A stretch of DNA of 32,678 nt from Halothiobacillus sp. (GCA_011389965.1 JAABTF010000003.1:1-32678), one strand, 5' to 3'. Numbered from the stretch's first letter, positions 17,344 to 25,996 are shown. Numbers and translations are program-made. The notes: generated by a model not told the origin, from the letters alone.

Positions 17344-18204
17344 TCAGAGAAAGCCGGTGATCAAAGCCAGCATGACCAGGGCACCGAAGACATTGTTGCG
17401 GCGGAAGGCAAGCACACAGGAGCCGAGATCGCGCGGAGCGGCGGTTCGCAGGATCCACACCGCGCTGATGGCGGCCACCCCCAAGCCGAGGAAGTAACCC
17501 ATGGCGAGCTCGACCATCCATCCCACCGCGACGAGCAAGGCCAGCGTCCACACGTAGGCCAAGGAAACGGCAACAAGATCGAAGCGGCCGAACAGGATGG
17601 CAGAGGACTTCACGCCGATCTTGAGGTCATCCGGCCGGTCTGCCATGGCATACAGGGTGTCATAGGCCAGCGTCCAGCCGATATTGGCCAGCAGCAACAA
17701 CCAGGCGACCGGCGGCACCGTGCCGGAATGGGCGGCGAAGGCCATGGGAATGGCCCAGCCGAAGGCCAGCCCCAGGTGCACCTGGGGCAGGTGATGAAAG
17801 CGCTTGCCGAAGGGATAAGTCGCCGCCAGGATCACCGCGACCACCGACAGGGCAATGGTGGTGGCATTGAGTTGCAACACCAGAACGAAGGCAACCCCCA
17901 CCAGCGCGGCGAAGACCCCCAGCGCCTCTCGGGAGGATATGCGGCCGGTGGCCAGTGGGCGGTCGCGGGTACGAGTGACATGGCCATCGACGTGGCGATC
18001 GGCATAGTCATTGATCGCGCAACCCGCCGAACGCATGGCGATCACGCCCAGAGTGAAAATCAGGAAAATGAACGGGTCGGGCCGACCACTCCCCGCCACC
18101 CAAAGCGCCCAATAGGTCGGCCACAGCAGCAGGAAGATACCCACCGGTCGATCCAGGCGGGTCAGGGCGAGATAGGCTCGGGTTTTCTCGGCAATCAAGG
18201 ACAC
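17344..18204 (-). CDS. ubiA: 4-hydroxybenzoate octaprenyltransferase
   Basis: 286 residues, close to the 290 of E. coli UbiA. This inner-membrane enzyme attaches the polyprenyl tail to 4-hydroxybenzoate in ubiquinone synthesis. Both aspartate motifs that hold Mg-diphosphate are present: NDYADRHVD (residues 65-73) and DTLYAMADRPDD in the second half. About eight or nine hydrophobic helices follow family pattern. GTG at 18204 is chosen: it has AAAGG seven bases upstream and the product then starts like other UbiA proteins. An ATG at 18276 would add a cysteine-rich extension without family similarity. The usual partner ubiC is not adjacent. The gene is divergent from the gamma-carbonic anhydrase. 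Confidence 0.95.
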   Translation of the reverse strand: MSLIAEKTRAYLALTRLDRPVGIFLLLWPTYWALWVAGSGRPDPFIFLIFTLGVIAMRSAGCAINDYADRHVDGHVTRTRDRPLATGRISSREALGVFAALVGVAFVLVLQLNATTIALSVVAVILAATYPFGKRFHHLPQVHLGLAFGWAIPMAFAAHSGTVPPVAWLLLLANIGWTLAYDTLYAMADRPDDLKIGVKSSAILFGRFDLVAVSLAYVWTLALLVAVGWMVELAMGYFLGLGVAAISAVWILRTAAPRDLGSCVLAFRRNNVFGALVMLALITGFL

Positions 18205-18403
18205 GACAGAACCTTTGCGAGGCTTGATCTGGATGGGCAGCCAACCGCACGGATGCGAACAGGAAAAATGGCACACACTTCGGGATTCGGGGGCTCAGCA
18301 ACCAGATGGCAGAAGCCGGAACCAGACCTCTTCCGGCTTCCGGCTCCCCTTACGATAGAATGCGCGGCATTCACCGCAAGATCGAACCCGAGGACGTCCC
18401 CGC

Positions 18404-18931
18404 ATGATACGCAATTTCCAGGCAAAGCTCCCCACCGTGGCCGAGGACAGCTGGGTCGATCCCACTGCCGTGGTGATCGGCGACGTCGTGCTGGAAGAAG
18501 GGGTCTCGGTATGGCCCGGGGCCGTGCTGCGCGGCGATGTCCAGCAGATCCGTGCCGGCCGGTTGACCAACCTGCAAGACGGCGTGATCGTGCACGTCAA
18601 TCAACCCTCCGCGAGCCATCCGCAGGGTATGCCCTGCCGTATCGGCGAGGAAGTGACCGTCGGTCACCGGGCCATCCTGCACGCCTGCACCATAGGCGAT
18701 CGGGTGCTCGTCGGCATGGGGGCAATCGTCATGGACGACGTGGTGGTCGAGGACGAGGTCATCATCGCCGCAGGCAGCGTGGTCTCGCCGGGCAAGGTGC
18801 TAGAGAGCGGCAACCTCTATGTGGGCGCACCGGCACGCAAGGTGCGGCCGTTGTCCGACGAGGAGCGTGCCCACCTGAGCGAGTCCGCGCGCTTCTACCG
18901 CGAACTGGCTCAGGATCATCGCGCCAGCTGA
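18404..18931 (+). CDS. Gamma-class carbonic anhydrase family protein
   Basis: 175 residues, a left-handed beta-helix made of hexapeptide repeats (for example VVIGDVVLEEGVSVWPGAVLRGD). Histidines H64, H88 and H93 occupy the three zinc-ligand positions, and the H88-H93 spacing of five matches the archaeal enzyme Cam. The motif LRGDVQQI and VGHRAILHACTIG are typical of the YrdA/CaiE/gamma-carbonic-anhydrase group. Many such bacterial proteins have weak or no measured carbonic anhydrase activity, so the function is family-level. It is divergent from ubiA and ends 15 bases before the convergent metal-type binding protein. Confidence 0.92.
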   Translation: MIRNFQAKLPTVAEDSWVDPTAVVIGDVVLEEGVSVWPGAVLRGDVQQIRAGRLTNLQDGVIVHVNQPSASHPQGMPCRIGEEVTVGHRAILHACTIGDRVLVGMGAIVMDDVVVEDEVIIAAGSVVSPGKVLESGNLYVGAPARKVRPLSDEERAHLSESARFYRELAQDHRAS

Positions 18932-18946
18932 TGCAGGGGTTCCCTA

Positions 18947-19942
18947 CTATTCGACTTCCGTCTCGCCCGCCGCGGGCAACGGCTTGAGGCCTAGCAGGAT
19001 GTCATTGACGTTCTGGCGGAACATGCCCAGATAGGTACCGCTCGGCAGGTTGCTGTCGCCCAGCCACAGGCCGGTGAGGCTCGGCGCGATGGCCACCGAC
19101 TCGGGGATGTCCTTGCCGCGATGGGCCGCCAGCCACTCCTCGATCGCCCCGTCACCGGCGCCCTTTACCTGAAAGACGTTGGGCGTCTGGTTGCGCTGGA
19201 TCTGCTCGATCGCCTTCTTGCTCTCTTCCTCGCGGGTCACGTTGAGCAGCTGGAAATGATAGGCCTTGGCAAAGTAGGCAAAGACGTCGTTGTCGGTGAC
19301 GATAAGTCGCTCGTTGCGCGGCACGTCTTCCATCAGCCCCTCGGTCTCCCGCTTGAGAGACTGGAGCTCGATATTGACGCGCAGGCGATTGCCCTCGATT
19401 TCGCCGGCCACCGGCTTTAGCTTGTCCTTGAGCCGGATGGTGAGGTGATCGACGGCGAACTGCCGCAGTGCGGGCGAATGATAGGTGTACGGATTGGGCG
19501 CGCCATCGGTCTCGATCACACGGAATTCGGGGATGCGGTCGGTGAGCACCACCCGGGCGCTGGCTTCACGTGCCTCGGCCGCCTCGATGAATGCCGGCAT
19601 CAGGCCCAGTCCCTGGTAGACCACCAGATCTGCTTCGGCGATGGCTTTGCGGTCCGCCTCGGTCAGCTCGTAGTCCAAGGGTGAGGCCTGTCCGGACACC
19701 ACCGGCTCGACCTCGACAAACATGCGCGCCAGGTTTTTCACCAGGGTTGCATTCAGGCTGGTGTCGGTCACCACCGTCAAGGGCTCGACTTCTTCGTCAC
19801 CGCCCCCGTAGCGCAGCACCTCGTCCTGTGCCTGCGCCGCTGCAGAGGCCAGGCCGGCCATCACCAAAAGCAACACGAAACGTGGAGCCGCGGCCACGGC
19901 GGTCAACAGCCGGGAAGCAAACCAGGGAAAAAATTTCTGCAC
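18947..19942 (-). CDS. ZnuA/MntC-type metal ABC solute-binding protein with altered ligands
   Basis: 331 residues from GTG 19942, which has a GAGG ribosome site six bases upstream. A signal peptide ends near AQA (about residue 38). The fold pattern is that of cluster A-I metal-binding proteins (TVVTDTSLNATLVKNLARMFVEVEPVVSG, then ADLVVYQGLGLMPAFIE, then DNDVFAYFAKAYHF). The residues that usually bind Zn or Mn are replaced: the first His is L89 (SPLDYE), the second His is Y152 (NPYTYHSP), and the third is N218. The ligand may therefore differ, or other residues such as H155 may substitute. No permease or ATPase gene is adjacent. It is divergent from an MntR-like regulator, which suggests control by a metal. 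Confidence 0.85.
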   Translation of the reverse strand: MQKFFPWFASRLLTAVAAAPRFVLLLVMAGLASAAAQAQDEVLRYGGGDEEVEPLTVVTDTSLNATLVKNLARMFVEVEPVVSGQASPLDYELTEADRKAIAEADLVVYQGLGLMPAFIEAAEAREASARVVLTDRIPEFRVIETDGAPNPYTYHSPALRQFAVDHLTIRLKDKLKPVAGEIEGNRLRVNIELQSLKRETEGLMEDVPRNERLIVTDNDVFAYFAKAYHFQLLNVTREEESKKAIEQIQRNQTPNVFQVKGAGDGAIEEWLAAHRGKDIPESVAIAPSLTGLWLGDSNLPSGTYLGMFRQNVNDILLGLKPLPAAGETEVE

Positions 19943-20108
19943 AACGGGCCTCACCTGACAGGGGAAATAGGATCGCGGATGGTAGGAAGCCTTGCCGGCA
20001 CCTGCAAGCACGGGCACTCCATCGACATGCTAACGTAAACACGGCGCCGAACGGCACGAGCCACTGAGCTACAACGGCGACCCCACCGACCTCAATCCGG
20101 ACCATGGC
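19943..20108. promoter_or_regulatory. Divergent control region between metal-type binding protein and MntR-like regulator
   Basis: This 166-base gap must hold both divergent promoters. I find no convincing dyad matching the published MntR or DtxR boxes; TGCTAACGTAAAC near 20028-20040 is the only AT-richer core and is weak. Confidence 0.4.
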
Positions 20109-20780
20109 ATGGCAAGCACTGCGTACGAGGATTATCTCAAGGCCATCTTCAAGTTGGCCGAACAGTCACCGGAGCCCTCGGTGTCGACGTCGGCGATCGC
20201 CGATCGGCTCGGAATCGCGCGGGCCTCGGTCACCGCCATGCTCAAGCGCCTGCACGCCGACGGCCTGATCCATTACGCCCGCTACCAGGGCGCAGCCCTG
20301 ACCGATCCCGGTTGGGCGATCGCCGTCGACATGATCCGACGCCACCGGGTGATCGAGACCTTTCTGGTCCGTGATCTGAAGGTACCGCTCGCCGACGTGG
20401 ATGCCGAGGCGGAAATCCTCGAACACGCGTTTTCCAGCCGGCTGATCGATCGGCTGTGGGATCACCTCGGCCAGCCCGAGTTCGATCCGCACGGCGCGCC
20501 CATCCCGCAGCCCGAGCAGGCACCGGTCGAGCGGCGCCAGATGATCGCCCTGAGCGATCTGGCCATCGACGAAGGGGCCACGGTGGTGCGACTGGCCGCC
20601 GGTAACGCCGCCGACCTGCGATTGCTCACCCAACTGGGGGTGCTGCCCGGGCAATTCGTCCGCCGACGCGCCAGTCAGCCGGGCTCGGCCGACGTGGTGG
20701 TCACCATTGGCCGACACGAGCGGCCGCTGGCCACGGCCCTGGCCGACCGGGTCTGGACGATCCGCTCGGCCGCGAACTGA
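20109..20780 (+). CDS. DtxR/MntR family metal-dependent regulator
   Basis: 223 residues. N-terminal winged helix (VSTSAIADRLGIARASVTAMLKRLHADGLI), metal-binding dimerisation domain (70-140), and a C-terminal FeoA/SH3-like domain (about 150-220). Ligand positions follow MntR more than DtxR: D8, H79, E102, E105 and H106 are present, with the E-x-x-E-H form instead of DtxR C-x-x-E-H. One MntR ligand, E11, is lysine here, and CPHG becomes DPHG. Regulators of this family repress metal uptake when Mn or Fe is plentiful. It is divergent from the metal-type binding protein, its likely target. Manganese is favoured over iron but not proven. Confidence 0.9.
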   Translation: MASTAYEDYLKAIFKLAEQSPEPSVSTSAIADRLGIARASVTAMLKRLHADGLIHYARYQGAALTDPGWAIAVDMIRRHRVIETFLVRDLKVPLADVDAEAEILEHAFSSRLIDRLWDHLGQPEFDPHGAPIPQPEQAPVERRQMIALSDLAIDEGATVVRLAAGNAADLRLLTQLGVLPGQFVRRRASQPGSADVVVTIGRHERPLATALADRVWTIRSAAN

Positions 20781-20810
20781 GTCTCGAGCCCCGGAAGGTC
20801 CTGGCGGCGA

Positions 20811-21941
20811 TTACCCCAGGTAACGCTGGCGGGCCTTGACGAACTCGAGCTCGGAACTCTCGGTCCACTGGCGCACGTCACGCCGATAAGCGCTCAGCGA
20901 GTCGTACACCCGGGCGGCAAACGGGTCGTCCGCGGTAATGCCTGCGAGCACCTCGTTGGAAGTCTCGAACAGCGCGGCCATGATCTCGTCGGAGAAATAG
21001 CGCAGCTCCACGCCATGATCCTCGACCAGGGTCTTGAGGGCGCGATTGTTGCGCGCGGTGAACTCGGCCAGCATGTCGGCGTTGGCCATCCGGATGGCGC
21101 CCTCGACGATCCGCTGCAAGTCCTCGGGCAGGGCCTCGAAGGCGTCCTGGTTGATCAACGCCTCCATGGTCGCCGACGGTTCCTGCCAACCCGGGGCGTA
21201 GTAGTACTTGGCCGCGCGATGAAAGCCGAAGGCGAGATCGTTGAACGGCCCGACCCATTCGGCCGCATCGATGGTGCCGTCATTGAGTGCCTGGAATAGC
21301 TCGCCGCCCGGGGTATTGACCACGGTCACGCCCAGCTGGCGCAGCACCTCGCCGCCAATGCCCGGCAGGCGCATCTTCAGGCCCTTGAAATCATCCAGCG
21401 ATTCGATCGGCTTTCTGAACCAGCCGCCCATCTGCGGGCCGGTATTGCCGCCCGGGCGCGGAATGACTCCGTGGGGGGCATACAGTTCCTCCCACAGCTC
21501 GATGCCCTCGCCGTGATAGAGCCAACCGTTCATCTCGTCGGCGGTCAGGCCGAAGGGAAAGGCGGCGAAGAACGCCGCCGCCGGCATCTTGCCCTGCCAG
21601 TAGTAGGCCGCGCCGTGCCCCATCTGGGCGGTACCGGCCTTGACCGCGTCGAATACCTCCAGTGCCGGCACGATCTCGCCCGCCCCATAGACGTCGACCG
21701 TCAGCCGACCGTTCGACATTTCGGTGATGTAGCGCGCCATGTTGTTCGCGCCGGTGCCCAGGCCGGGGAAGTTTTTCGGCCAGGTAGTGACCATCTTCCA
21801 GCGAATCGGCTCAGCCGGTGTCGGCGCAGCACCCGCATCCGCGGACGAGGCCGCATCGTCCCGCTCGCTGTTACAGCCGGAAAGAGCGGTGGCGGCAATA
21901 CCGGCGGCACCCGCCCAGGTCAGAAACTCGCGCCGTTTCAT
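20811..21941 (-). CDS. TRAP transporter solute-binding lipoprotein (DctP family)
   Basis: 376 residues from the ATG at 21941, which has AGGAG seven bases upstream. The N-terminus has a twin-arginine motif KRREFLTWAG and a lipobox LSGC, so it may be Tat-exported and lipid-anchored. The mature protein matches the keto-acid/mannitol-chloroaromatic subgroup of TRAP binding proteins, similar to TakP: WKMVTTWPKNFPGLGTG, GNTGPQMGGWFRK, LPGIGGEVLRQLGV, and EWVGPFNDLAFGF. Such proteins bind organic acids with a conserved arginine. The membrane subunits (DctQ, DctM) are not in the window, so it is an orphan locally. Start extension to 21965 is possible but less likely. Confidence 0.92.
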   Translation of the reverse strand: MKRREFLTWAGAAGIAATALSGCNSERDDAASSADAGAAPTPAEPIRWKMVTTWPKNFPGLGTGANNMARYITEMSNGRLTVDVYGAGEIVPALEVFDAVKAGTAQMGHGAAYYWQGKMPAAAFFAAFPFGLTADEMNGWLYHGEGIELWEELYAPHGVIPRPGGNTGPQMGGWFRKPIESLDDFKGLKMRLPGIGGEVLRQLGVTVVNTPGGELFQALNDGTIDAAEWVGPFNDLAFGFHRAAKYYYAPGWQEPSATMEALINQDAFEALPEDLQRIVEGAIRMANADMLAEFTARNNRALKTLVEDHGVELRYFSDEIMAALFETSNEVLAGITADDPFAARVYDSLSAYRRDVRQWTESSELEFVKARQRYLG

Positions 21942-21980
21942 GGCAGGACTCCTTTTCAAAAGCATTCCAAAACAAATACG

Positions 21981-22013
21981 GTCAGACGTCAGACGTCAGA
22001 CGTCAGACGTCAG
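21981..22013. repeat. 7-base tandem repeat, about 4.7 copies
   Basis: The unit GTCAGAC is repeated perfectly for 33 bases; each junction creates the palindrome GACGTC. It lies between uvrD and the TRAP binding protein, about 40 bases upstream of the latter's start, in the likely promoter or leader region. Confidence 0.95.
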
Positions 22014-22064
22014 GGAAAGATATCAGAACCGTCCCTGCCCGCTGATTTCTCATCCCTGAGCTCT

Positions 22065-22080
22065 CCCGCCGCCAGGCGGG
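22065..22080 (-). terminator. Hairpin directly after uvrD
   Basis: CCCGCC and GGCGGG form perfect six-base arms around a four-base loop, ending two bases from the uvrD stop. No run of T follows on the minus strand, so terminator function is weakly supported. Confidence 0.3.
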
Positions 22081-22081
22081 C

Positions 22082-24286
22082 TCAGGCCGGTTGCAGATTC
22101 GCGTAGGAGAGGATCAGCCACTTCGAGCCGTGCTGGCCGAAATTGACCTGAACCCGGGCCGAGGCGCCCGCCCCTTCGCAGTCGATGATGGTGCCTTCAC
22201 CGAACTTGGCATGGCGCACACCCTGACCGACCTCGAAGCCGGTCTCGTTCTGCTTGTGGGTGCGTGGCGCCGGCTGGCCCTCACGCCGCCGCGGGCCGAA
22301 GGCATCCGCCGCCCGGGTCGCCCGCGGGCGGACTTCCTCGACCAGGTCCGGTGGCAACTCACCGAGAAAACGCGACGGCATGGGAAACATCTGCTTGCCG
22401 TGCAGGCGGCGCGACTCGGCACAGGTGATGGTCAGTTGCCGTTCGGCACGGGTGATCCCCACGTAGCAGAGCCGCCGCTCTTCCTCGAGCCGGCCGGGTT
22501 CGTCGATCGACATCTGGTGCGGGAACAATCCCTCCTCGACACCGACCAGGAACACCTGCGGGAATTCCAGCCCCTTGGCCGCGTGCAGCGTCATCATCTG
22601 CACGCAGTCTTCCCAGGAGGCGCCCTGCGCCTCTCCCGCCTCCAGACTGGCGTGGGCGAGGAACGCCTCGAGCTCGCCCATTTCCTGGTCGGCATCGCGG
22701 TCGATGACAAAGCCACGTCCCGCACTGACCAGTTCGTCGAGGTTCTCGACCTTGGCCTCGCCGCGCTCGCGGTCGCGGTCCTTCTCGAACAGCGCACGCA
22801 AACCGCTCTTGTCGATGGTCTTCTCGATCCGATCACCCAGTTCATCATTGATGGTCTGCTGGTCGATGGCCTCGATCAGTGTCATGAACTGGCGCAAGGC
22901 GCCGGCGGCACGCGACGGCAGGCTGCCCTCGGCGAGCAGGATCAGCGCGGCGTCCCAAAGGGAGGCGCCCTGGGCACGGGCGGCCTGGCGGATCTCGTTG
23001 AGCGTCTTGTCACCGATGCCACGCGTGGGACGGTTGACGATGCGATCGAAGGAGGTGTCGTCCTGGCGATTGGCCACCAGCTTGAGGTAGGCCAGCGCAT
23101 CGCGGATCTCGGCGCGTTCGAAAAAGCGCAGCCCGCCATAGATGCGGTACGGCATCCCCTCGCGGATCAAGGCCTCCTCGAGCAGGCGCGACTGGGCGTT
23201 GGAGCGATACAGCACCGCGCAGTCGGAGCGCGAGCAGCCACCACGCACCGCCTCGGCGATCTGCTCGACCACGAAATGCGCCTCGTCCTGGTCGTTGAAG
23301 GCGCGATAGAACCGGATCGGATCGCCGGCATCGCCCTCGGTCCAGAGGTTCTTGCCCAACCTTCCGGCGTTGCGGGCGATGATGCTGTTGGCCGCCTCCA
23401 GGATGGTGCGGGTGGAACGGTAGTTCTGCTCCAGACGCACCAGGTGGGTATTGGGAAAATCGCGCGAGAAATGCTGGATGTGCTCGACCTTCGCCCCGCG
23501 CCAGCCATAGATCGACTGGTCGTCGTCACCCACGGCAAAGATGCCGTTGTCCTCGCCCACCAGCAGCCGTGCCCAGGCGTACTGCAGGGCGTTGGTGTCC
23601 TGGAACTCGTCGATCAGCACCTGCCTGAAGCGGCGCTGGTAGTGGGCGCGCAGGGCATCGTTGCCGCGCAACAGCTCGGTGGCCCGCAGCAACAGCTCGG
23701 TAAAGTCGACCAGTCCGCTGCGCTCGCAGACCCGCTCGTAGGCCTTGTAGATCACGATCACCTGGTCGCGGATGGGGTCGTCACCCGGCACCACATGGCG
23801 GGCACGCAGCCCGTCCTCCTTGAAGCCGTTGATCATCGAGGCGACCAGGCGGGGCGGGAAGCGGTTCTCGTCGAGCTCCGCCTCGCGGATCAGGCGCTTG
23901 ACCAGCCGCAGCTGGTCGTCCGAATCGATGATCTGAAAACCGTCCGGTAGTCCCGCCTCGCGAGTGTGCTGGCGCAACAGGCGATGCGACAGCCCGTGGA
24001 AGGTCCCCACCCACATGCCGTCGACACCGCGCGGGCCGAGATCCTGCCCGTCGAGCAGGGCCCCTAACCGGCCACGCATTTCGCCGGCGGCCTTGTTGGT
24101 AAAGGTCACGGCCAGCAGCGAATACGGCGAGATGCCCTGTTCGGAACACAACCAGGCCATGCGGTGGGTGAGCACGCGGGTCTTGCCAGAACCGGCGCCG
24201 GCGAGCACCAGGGTGGCCAGCGACGGACTGGTCACGGCTTCCCGTTGGGCGGCGTTGAGAGGGTCGAGAATGGGATCTTGGGACAT
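22082..24286 (-). CDS. uvrD: DNA helicase II (UvrD)
   Basis: 734 residues, near the 720 of E. coli UvrD. A superfamily 1 3'-5' helicase used in nucleotide excision repair, mismatch repair and clearing of stalled polymerases. Motifs are in order: LNAAQREAV Q-motif, Walker A AGAGSGKT (29-36), Walker B with LIDEFQDTN (about 227), GDDDQSIYGWRGA, QNYRST, TLHAAKGLEF and VGITRAER. A C-terminal tudor-like segment (FGEGTIID, then VQVNFGQHGSKWL) is typical of UvrD/PcrA. A palindrome lies just upstream of the start. No obvious LexA box of the E. coli type is seen. It follows gdh on the same strand after 87 bases. Confidence 0.97.
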   Translation of the reverse strand: MSQDPILDPLNAAQREAVTSPSLATLVLAGAGSGKTRVLTHRMAWLCSEQGISPYSLLAVTFTNKAAGEMRGRLGALLDGQDLGPRGVDGMWVGTFHGLSHRLLRQHTREAGLPDGFQIIDSDDQLRLVKRLIREAELDENRFPPRLVASMINGFKEDGLRARHVVPGDDPIRDQVIVIYKAYERVCERSGLVDFTELLLRATELLRGNDALRAHYQRRFRQVLIDEFQDTNALQYAWARLLVGEDNGIFAVGDDDQSIYGWRGAKVEHIQHFSRDFPNTHLVRLEQNYRSTRTILEAANSIIARNAGRLGKNLWTEGDAGDPIRFYRAFNDQDEAHFVVEQIAEAVRGGCSRSDCAVLYRSNAQSRLLEEALIREGMPYRIYGGLRFFERAEIRDALAYLKLVANRQDDTSFDRIVNRPTRGIGDKTLNEIRQAARAQGASLWDAALILLAEGSLPSRAAGALRQFMTLIEAIDQQTINDELGDRIEKTIDKSGLRALFEKDRDRERGEAKVENLDELVSAGRGFVIDRDADQEMGELEAFLAHASLEAGEAQGASWEDCVQMMTLHAAKGLEFPQVFLVGVEEGLFPHQMSIDEPGRLEEERRLCYVGITRAERQLTITCAESRRLHGKQMFPMPSRFLGELPPDLVEEVRPRATRAADAFGPRRREGQPAPRTHKQNETGFEVGQGVRHAKFGEGTIIDCEGAGASARVQVNFGQHGSKWLILSYANLQPA

Positions 24287-24303
24287 GCCGGCATTGTACC
24301 GAA

Positions 24304-24320
24304 TTCGGCCACTGGCCGAA
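24304..24320. repeat. Perfect palindrome upstream of uvrD
   Basis: TTCGGCCA and TGGCCGAA are 8-base arms around a single C. The site sits 18-34 bases before the uvrD start and after the stop of the upstream dehydrogenase. It could be an operator, or part of a transcription-ending hairpin for the dehydrogenase, but no T-run follows. Confidence 0.5.
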
Positions 24321-24373
24321 CCGTTGTGCTCGCCACCCTAGCGAAGCCTGGAAACCGAAAACCGGTCCGATAG

Positions 24374-25678
24374 TCAGTTGCCGGTATCACCGCAGAAGTA
24401 GCGCTCGGAGCCCAGCCCGTCCATCGCCATGGCGATGCGTTCGATGCCTTGGCGATAGGCCGCCGAACGCAGCGATTCCTCTTCGGCCACGGCCCGGCCG
24501 AACACCAGGTCGGCCTGGTCGCCCAGCCTAGCGGACAGCCTCTGCTCGATCTCCGTCTCGGTCCAGTAGTCACCCATGCGGTTCTGCACCCACTCCATGT
24601 GGCTGACGATCACCCCGCCGCTGTTGGCGAGCACGTCGGGGATCACCGTCACACCGCGCTCATGGAGCATTCGATCGGCGGCATTGTTGACGGGACCGTT
24701 GGCGACCTCCAGGACGGTCTTGGCCCGAATCGTTTCCACGTTCTGCTCGGTGACGGCGTTTTCCAGGGCGGCCAGCACGAGGACATCCACATCCAACGCC
24801 AGCAGCTCCTGGTTGCTCAGGGTCTCGACCTCCACCTCCGAGCAGACGGAGGCCTCGCAGTAGACTTGGCCCGACAGCTCCTTGGCCTGGTTCTTTCGCT
24901 CCCAGATCGGCAGCGGATCGAGACCTTCTTCACGGTAGATGGCCCCACGCGAATCGGATATCGCGACCACGCGGTAGCCGGCGTCATGGGCCAGTCGGGC
25001 GAAATGAAAACCGGCGTTGCCGAAGCCCTGCACGGCCAAGGTGGGATGGTGATCGCCGCGACCATTACGCCGCTCCCAGATATTGAGCACCTGCAAGGCA
25101 CCGCGTCCTGTTGCTGCAGTGCGTCCAAGCGAGCCGCCATGCCCCGGTGGCTTGCCGGTGATCACCCCGCGCTGATGCTTCCCAGCTGCCTGGCGGTACT
25201 CGTCGGCCATCCACCCCATGATGGTTTCGTTGGTGTTGACGTCGGGGGCGGGAATGTCGCGATCGGGACCAATCACGTCCACCAGGGCGCGGATGTAACC
25301 CCGCGACAGTCGCTCGAGTTCGAGACGCGAGAGCTGTTTGGGGTCGACGCAGACGCCGCCCTTGGCACCACCGAAGGGCAGGTCGACCACGGCGCATTTG
25401 ACGGCCATCCAGAAACTCAGCGCCTCGACTTCATCGACGGTCACGTTGGGATGAAAGCGGATGCCGCCCTTACCCGGCCCCCGGGTATTGTCATACAGCG
25501 CCCGCCAGCCGGTGAACACCTCGAGCGAGCCGTCGTCCATCCGTAGCGGGATCTCCACCTCGACCATGCGATTGGGTTGCGACAGGCGCCGCCGCGCGTC
25601 CGCGGAGATGCGCTCGTCGTCCATCAACGGCTTTAGATGCGTCAGTGCATCCTTCAGCAACCCTGCCCGTTTCGTCAT
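24374..25678 (-). CDS. gdhA: Glu/Leu/Phe/Val dehydrogenase, probably glutamate dehydrogenase
   Basis: 434 residues, a length typical of hexameric glutamate dehydrogenases. Reaction: glutamate to 2-oxoglutarate and ammonium with NAD or NADP. GPGKGGIRFHP and PFGGAKGGV (catalytic Lys106) define the substrate domain; VQGFGNAGFHFA is the dinucleotide-binding GxGxxG loop; NTNETIMGWM and NSGGVIVSHMEW are conserved in the family. The substrate is taken as glutamate because the wider sequence resembles those enzymes more than leucine or phenylalanine dehydrogenases; cofactor preference is not certain. It precedes uvrD on the same strand. Its start region lies next to the ssrA terminator. Confidence 0.9.
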   Translation of the reverse strand: MTKRAGLLKDALTHLKPLMDDERISADARRRLSQPNRMVEVEIPLRMDDGSLEVFTGWRALYDNTRGPGKGGIRFHPNVTVDEVEALSFWMAVKCAVVDLPFGGAKGGVCVDPKQLSRLELERLSRGYIRALVDVIGPDRDIPAPDVNTNETIMGWMADEYRQAAGKHQRGVITGKPPGHGGSLGRTAATGRGALQVLNIWERRNGRGDHHPTLAVQGFGNAGFHFARLAHDAGYRVVAISDSRGAIYREEGLDPLPIWERKNQAKELSGQVYCEASVCSEVEVETLSNQELLALDVDVLVLAALENAVTEQNVETIRAKTVLEVANGPVNNAADRMLHERGVTVIPDVLANSGGVIVSHMEWVQNRMGDYWTETEIEQRLSARLGDQADLVFGRAVAEEESLRSAAYRQGIERIAMAMDGLGSERYFCGDTGN

Positions 25679-25969
25679 GACTGCTCCTTTGCGACTGTCT
25701 GCTTACAACGCTTACCCCGTGATCAAGGGACCGAACGCCTAGATCAAGCCTAGCAGCGGCCGATGCCACCGGCGTCCGCCGATCATGGTTGGCGAAAAAA
25801 AAGACCAGCAATCCCTCGTGAAAGCCAGACATGCCACGCTGCGGCGGCTATCGAAACCGACAAAATGCTGCGGCGAAGCCCCGATCTTTACTTGTCGAAA
25901 CGCTAGAACATGGGCCCGAACATCTTCCATTTGATGGGGCTTCAAACCTACGCCTAAGATTCTCAAGGC
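25679..25969. other. Intergenic region between glutamate dehydrogenase and ssrA terminator
   Basis: About 290 bases with no convincing gene. It must include the dehydrogenase promoter on the minus strand. No integrase remnant, repeat or attachment duplication of the tmRNA 3' end is seen. Confidence 0.6.
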
Positions 25970-25996
25970 AAAAAAAACCAGCCCGAAGGCTGGTTT
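25970..25996 (-). terminator. Rho-independent terminator of ssrA
   Basis: On the minus strand the RNA forms a perfect eight-base stem (AACCAGCC with GGCUGGUU) capped by a UUCG loop and followed by a run of U. It lies 13 bases after the tmRNA 3' end. Confidence 0.92.

Noticed and set aside
21981-22013. CRISPR array
   Set aside because: The unit is only seven bases with no spacers; it is a simple tandem repeat.
22091-23950. 619-codon antisense open frame across uvrD
   Set aside because: No motif, and all helicase motifs lie on the other strand.
24449-25546. Antisense open frame across the glutamate dehydrogenase gene
   Set aside because: No family similarity; the other strand holds every conserved dehydrogenase block.
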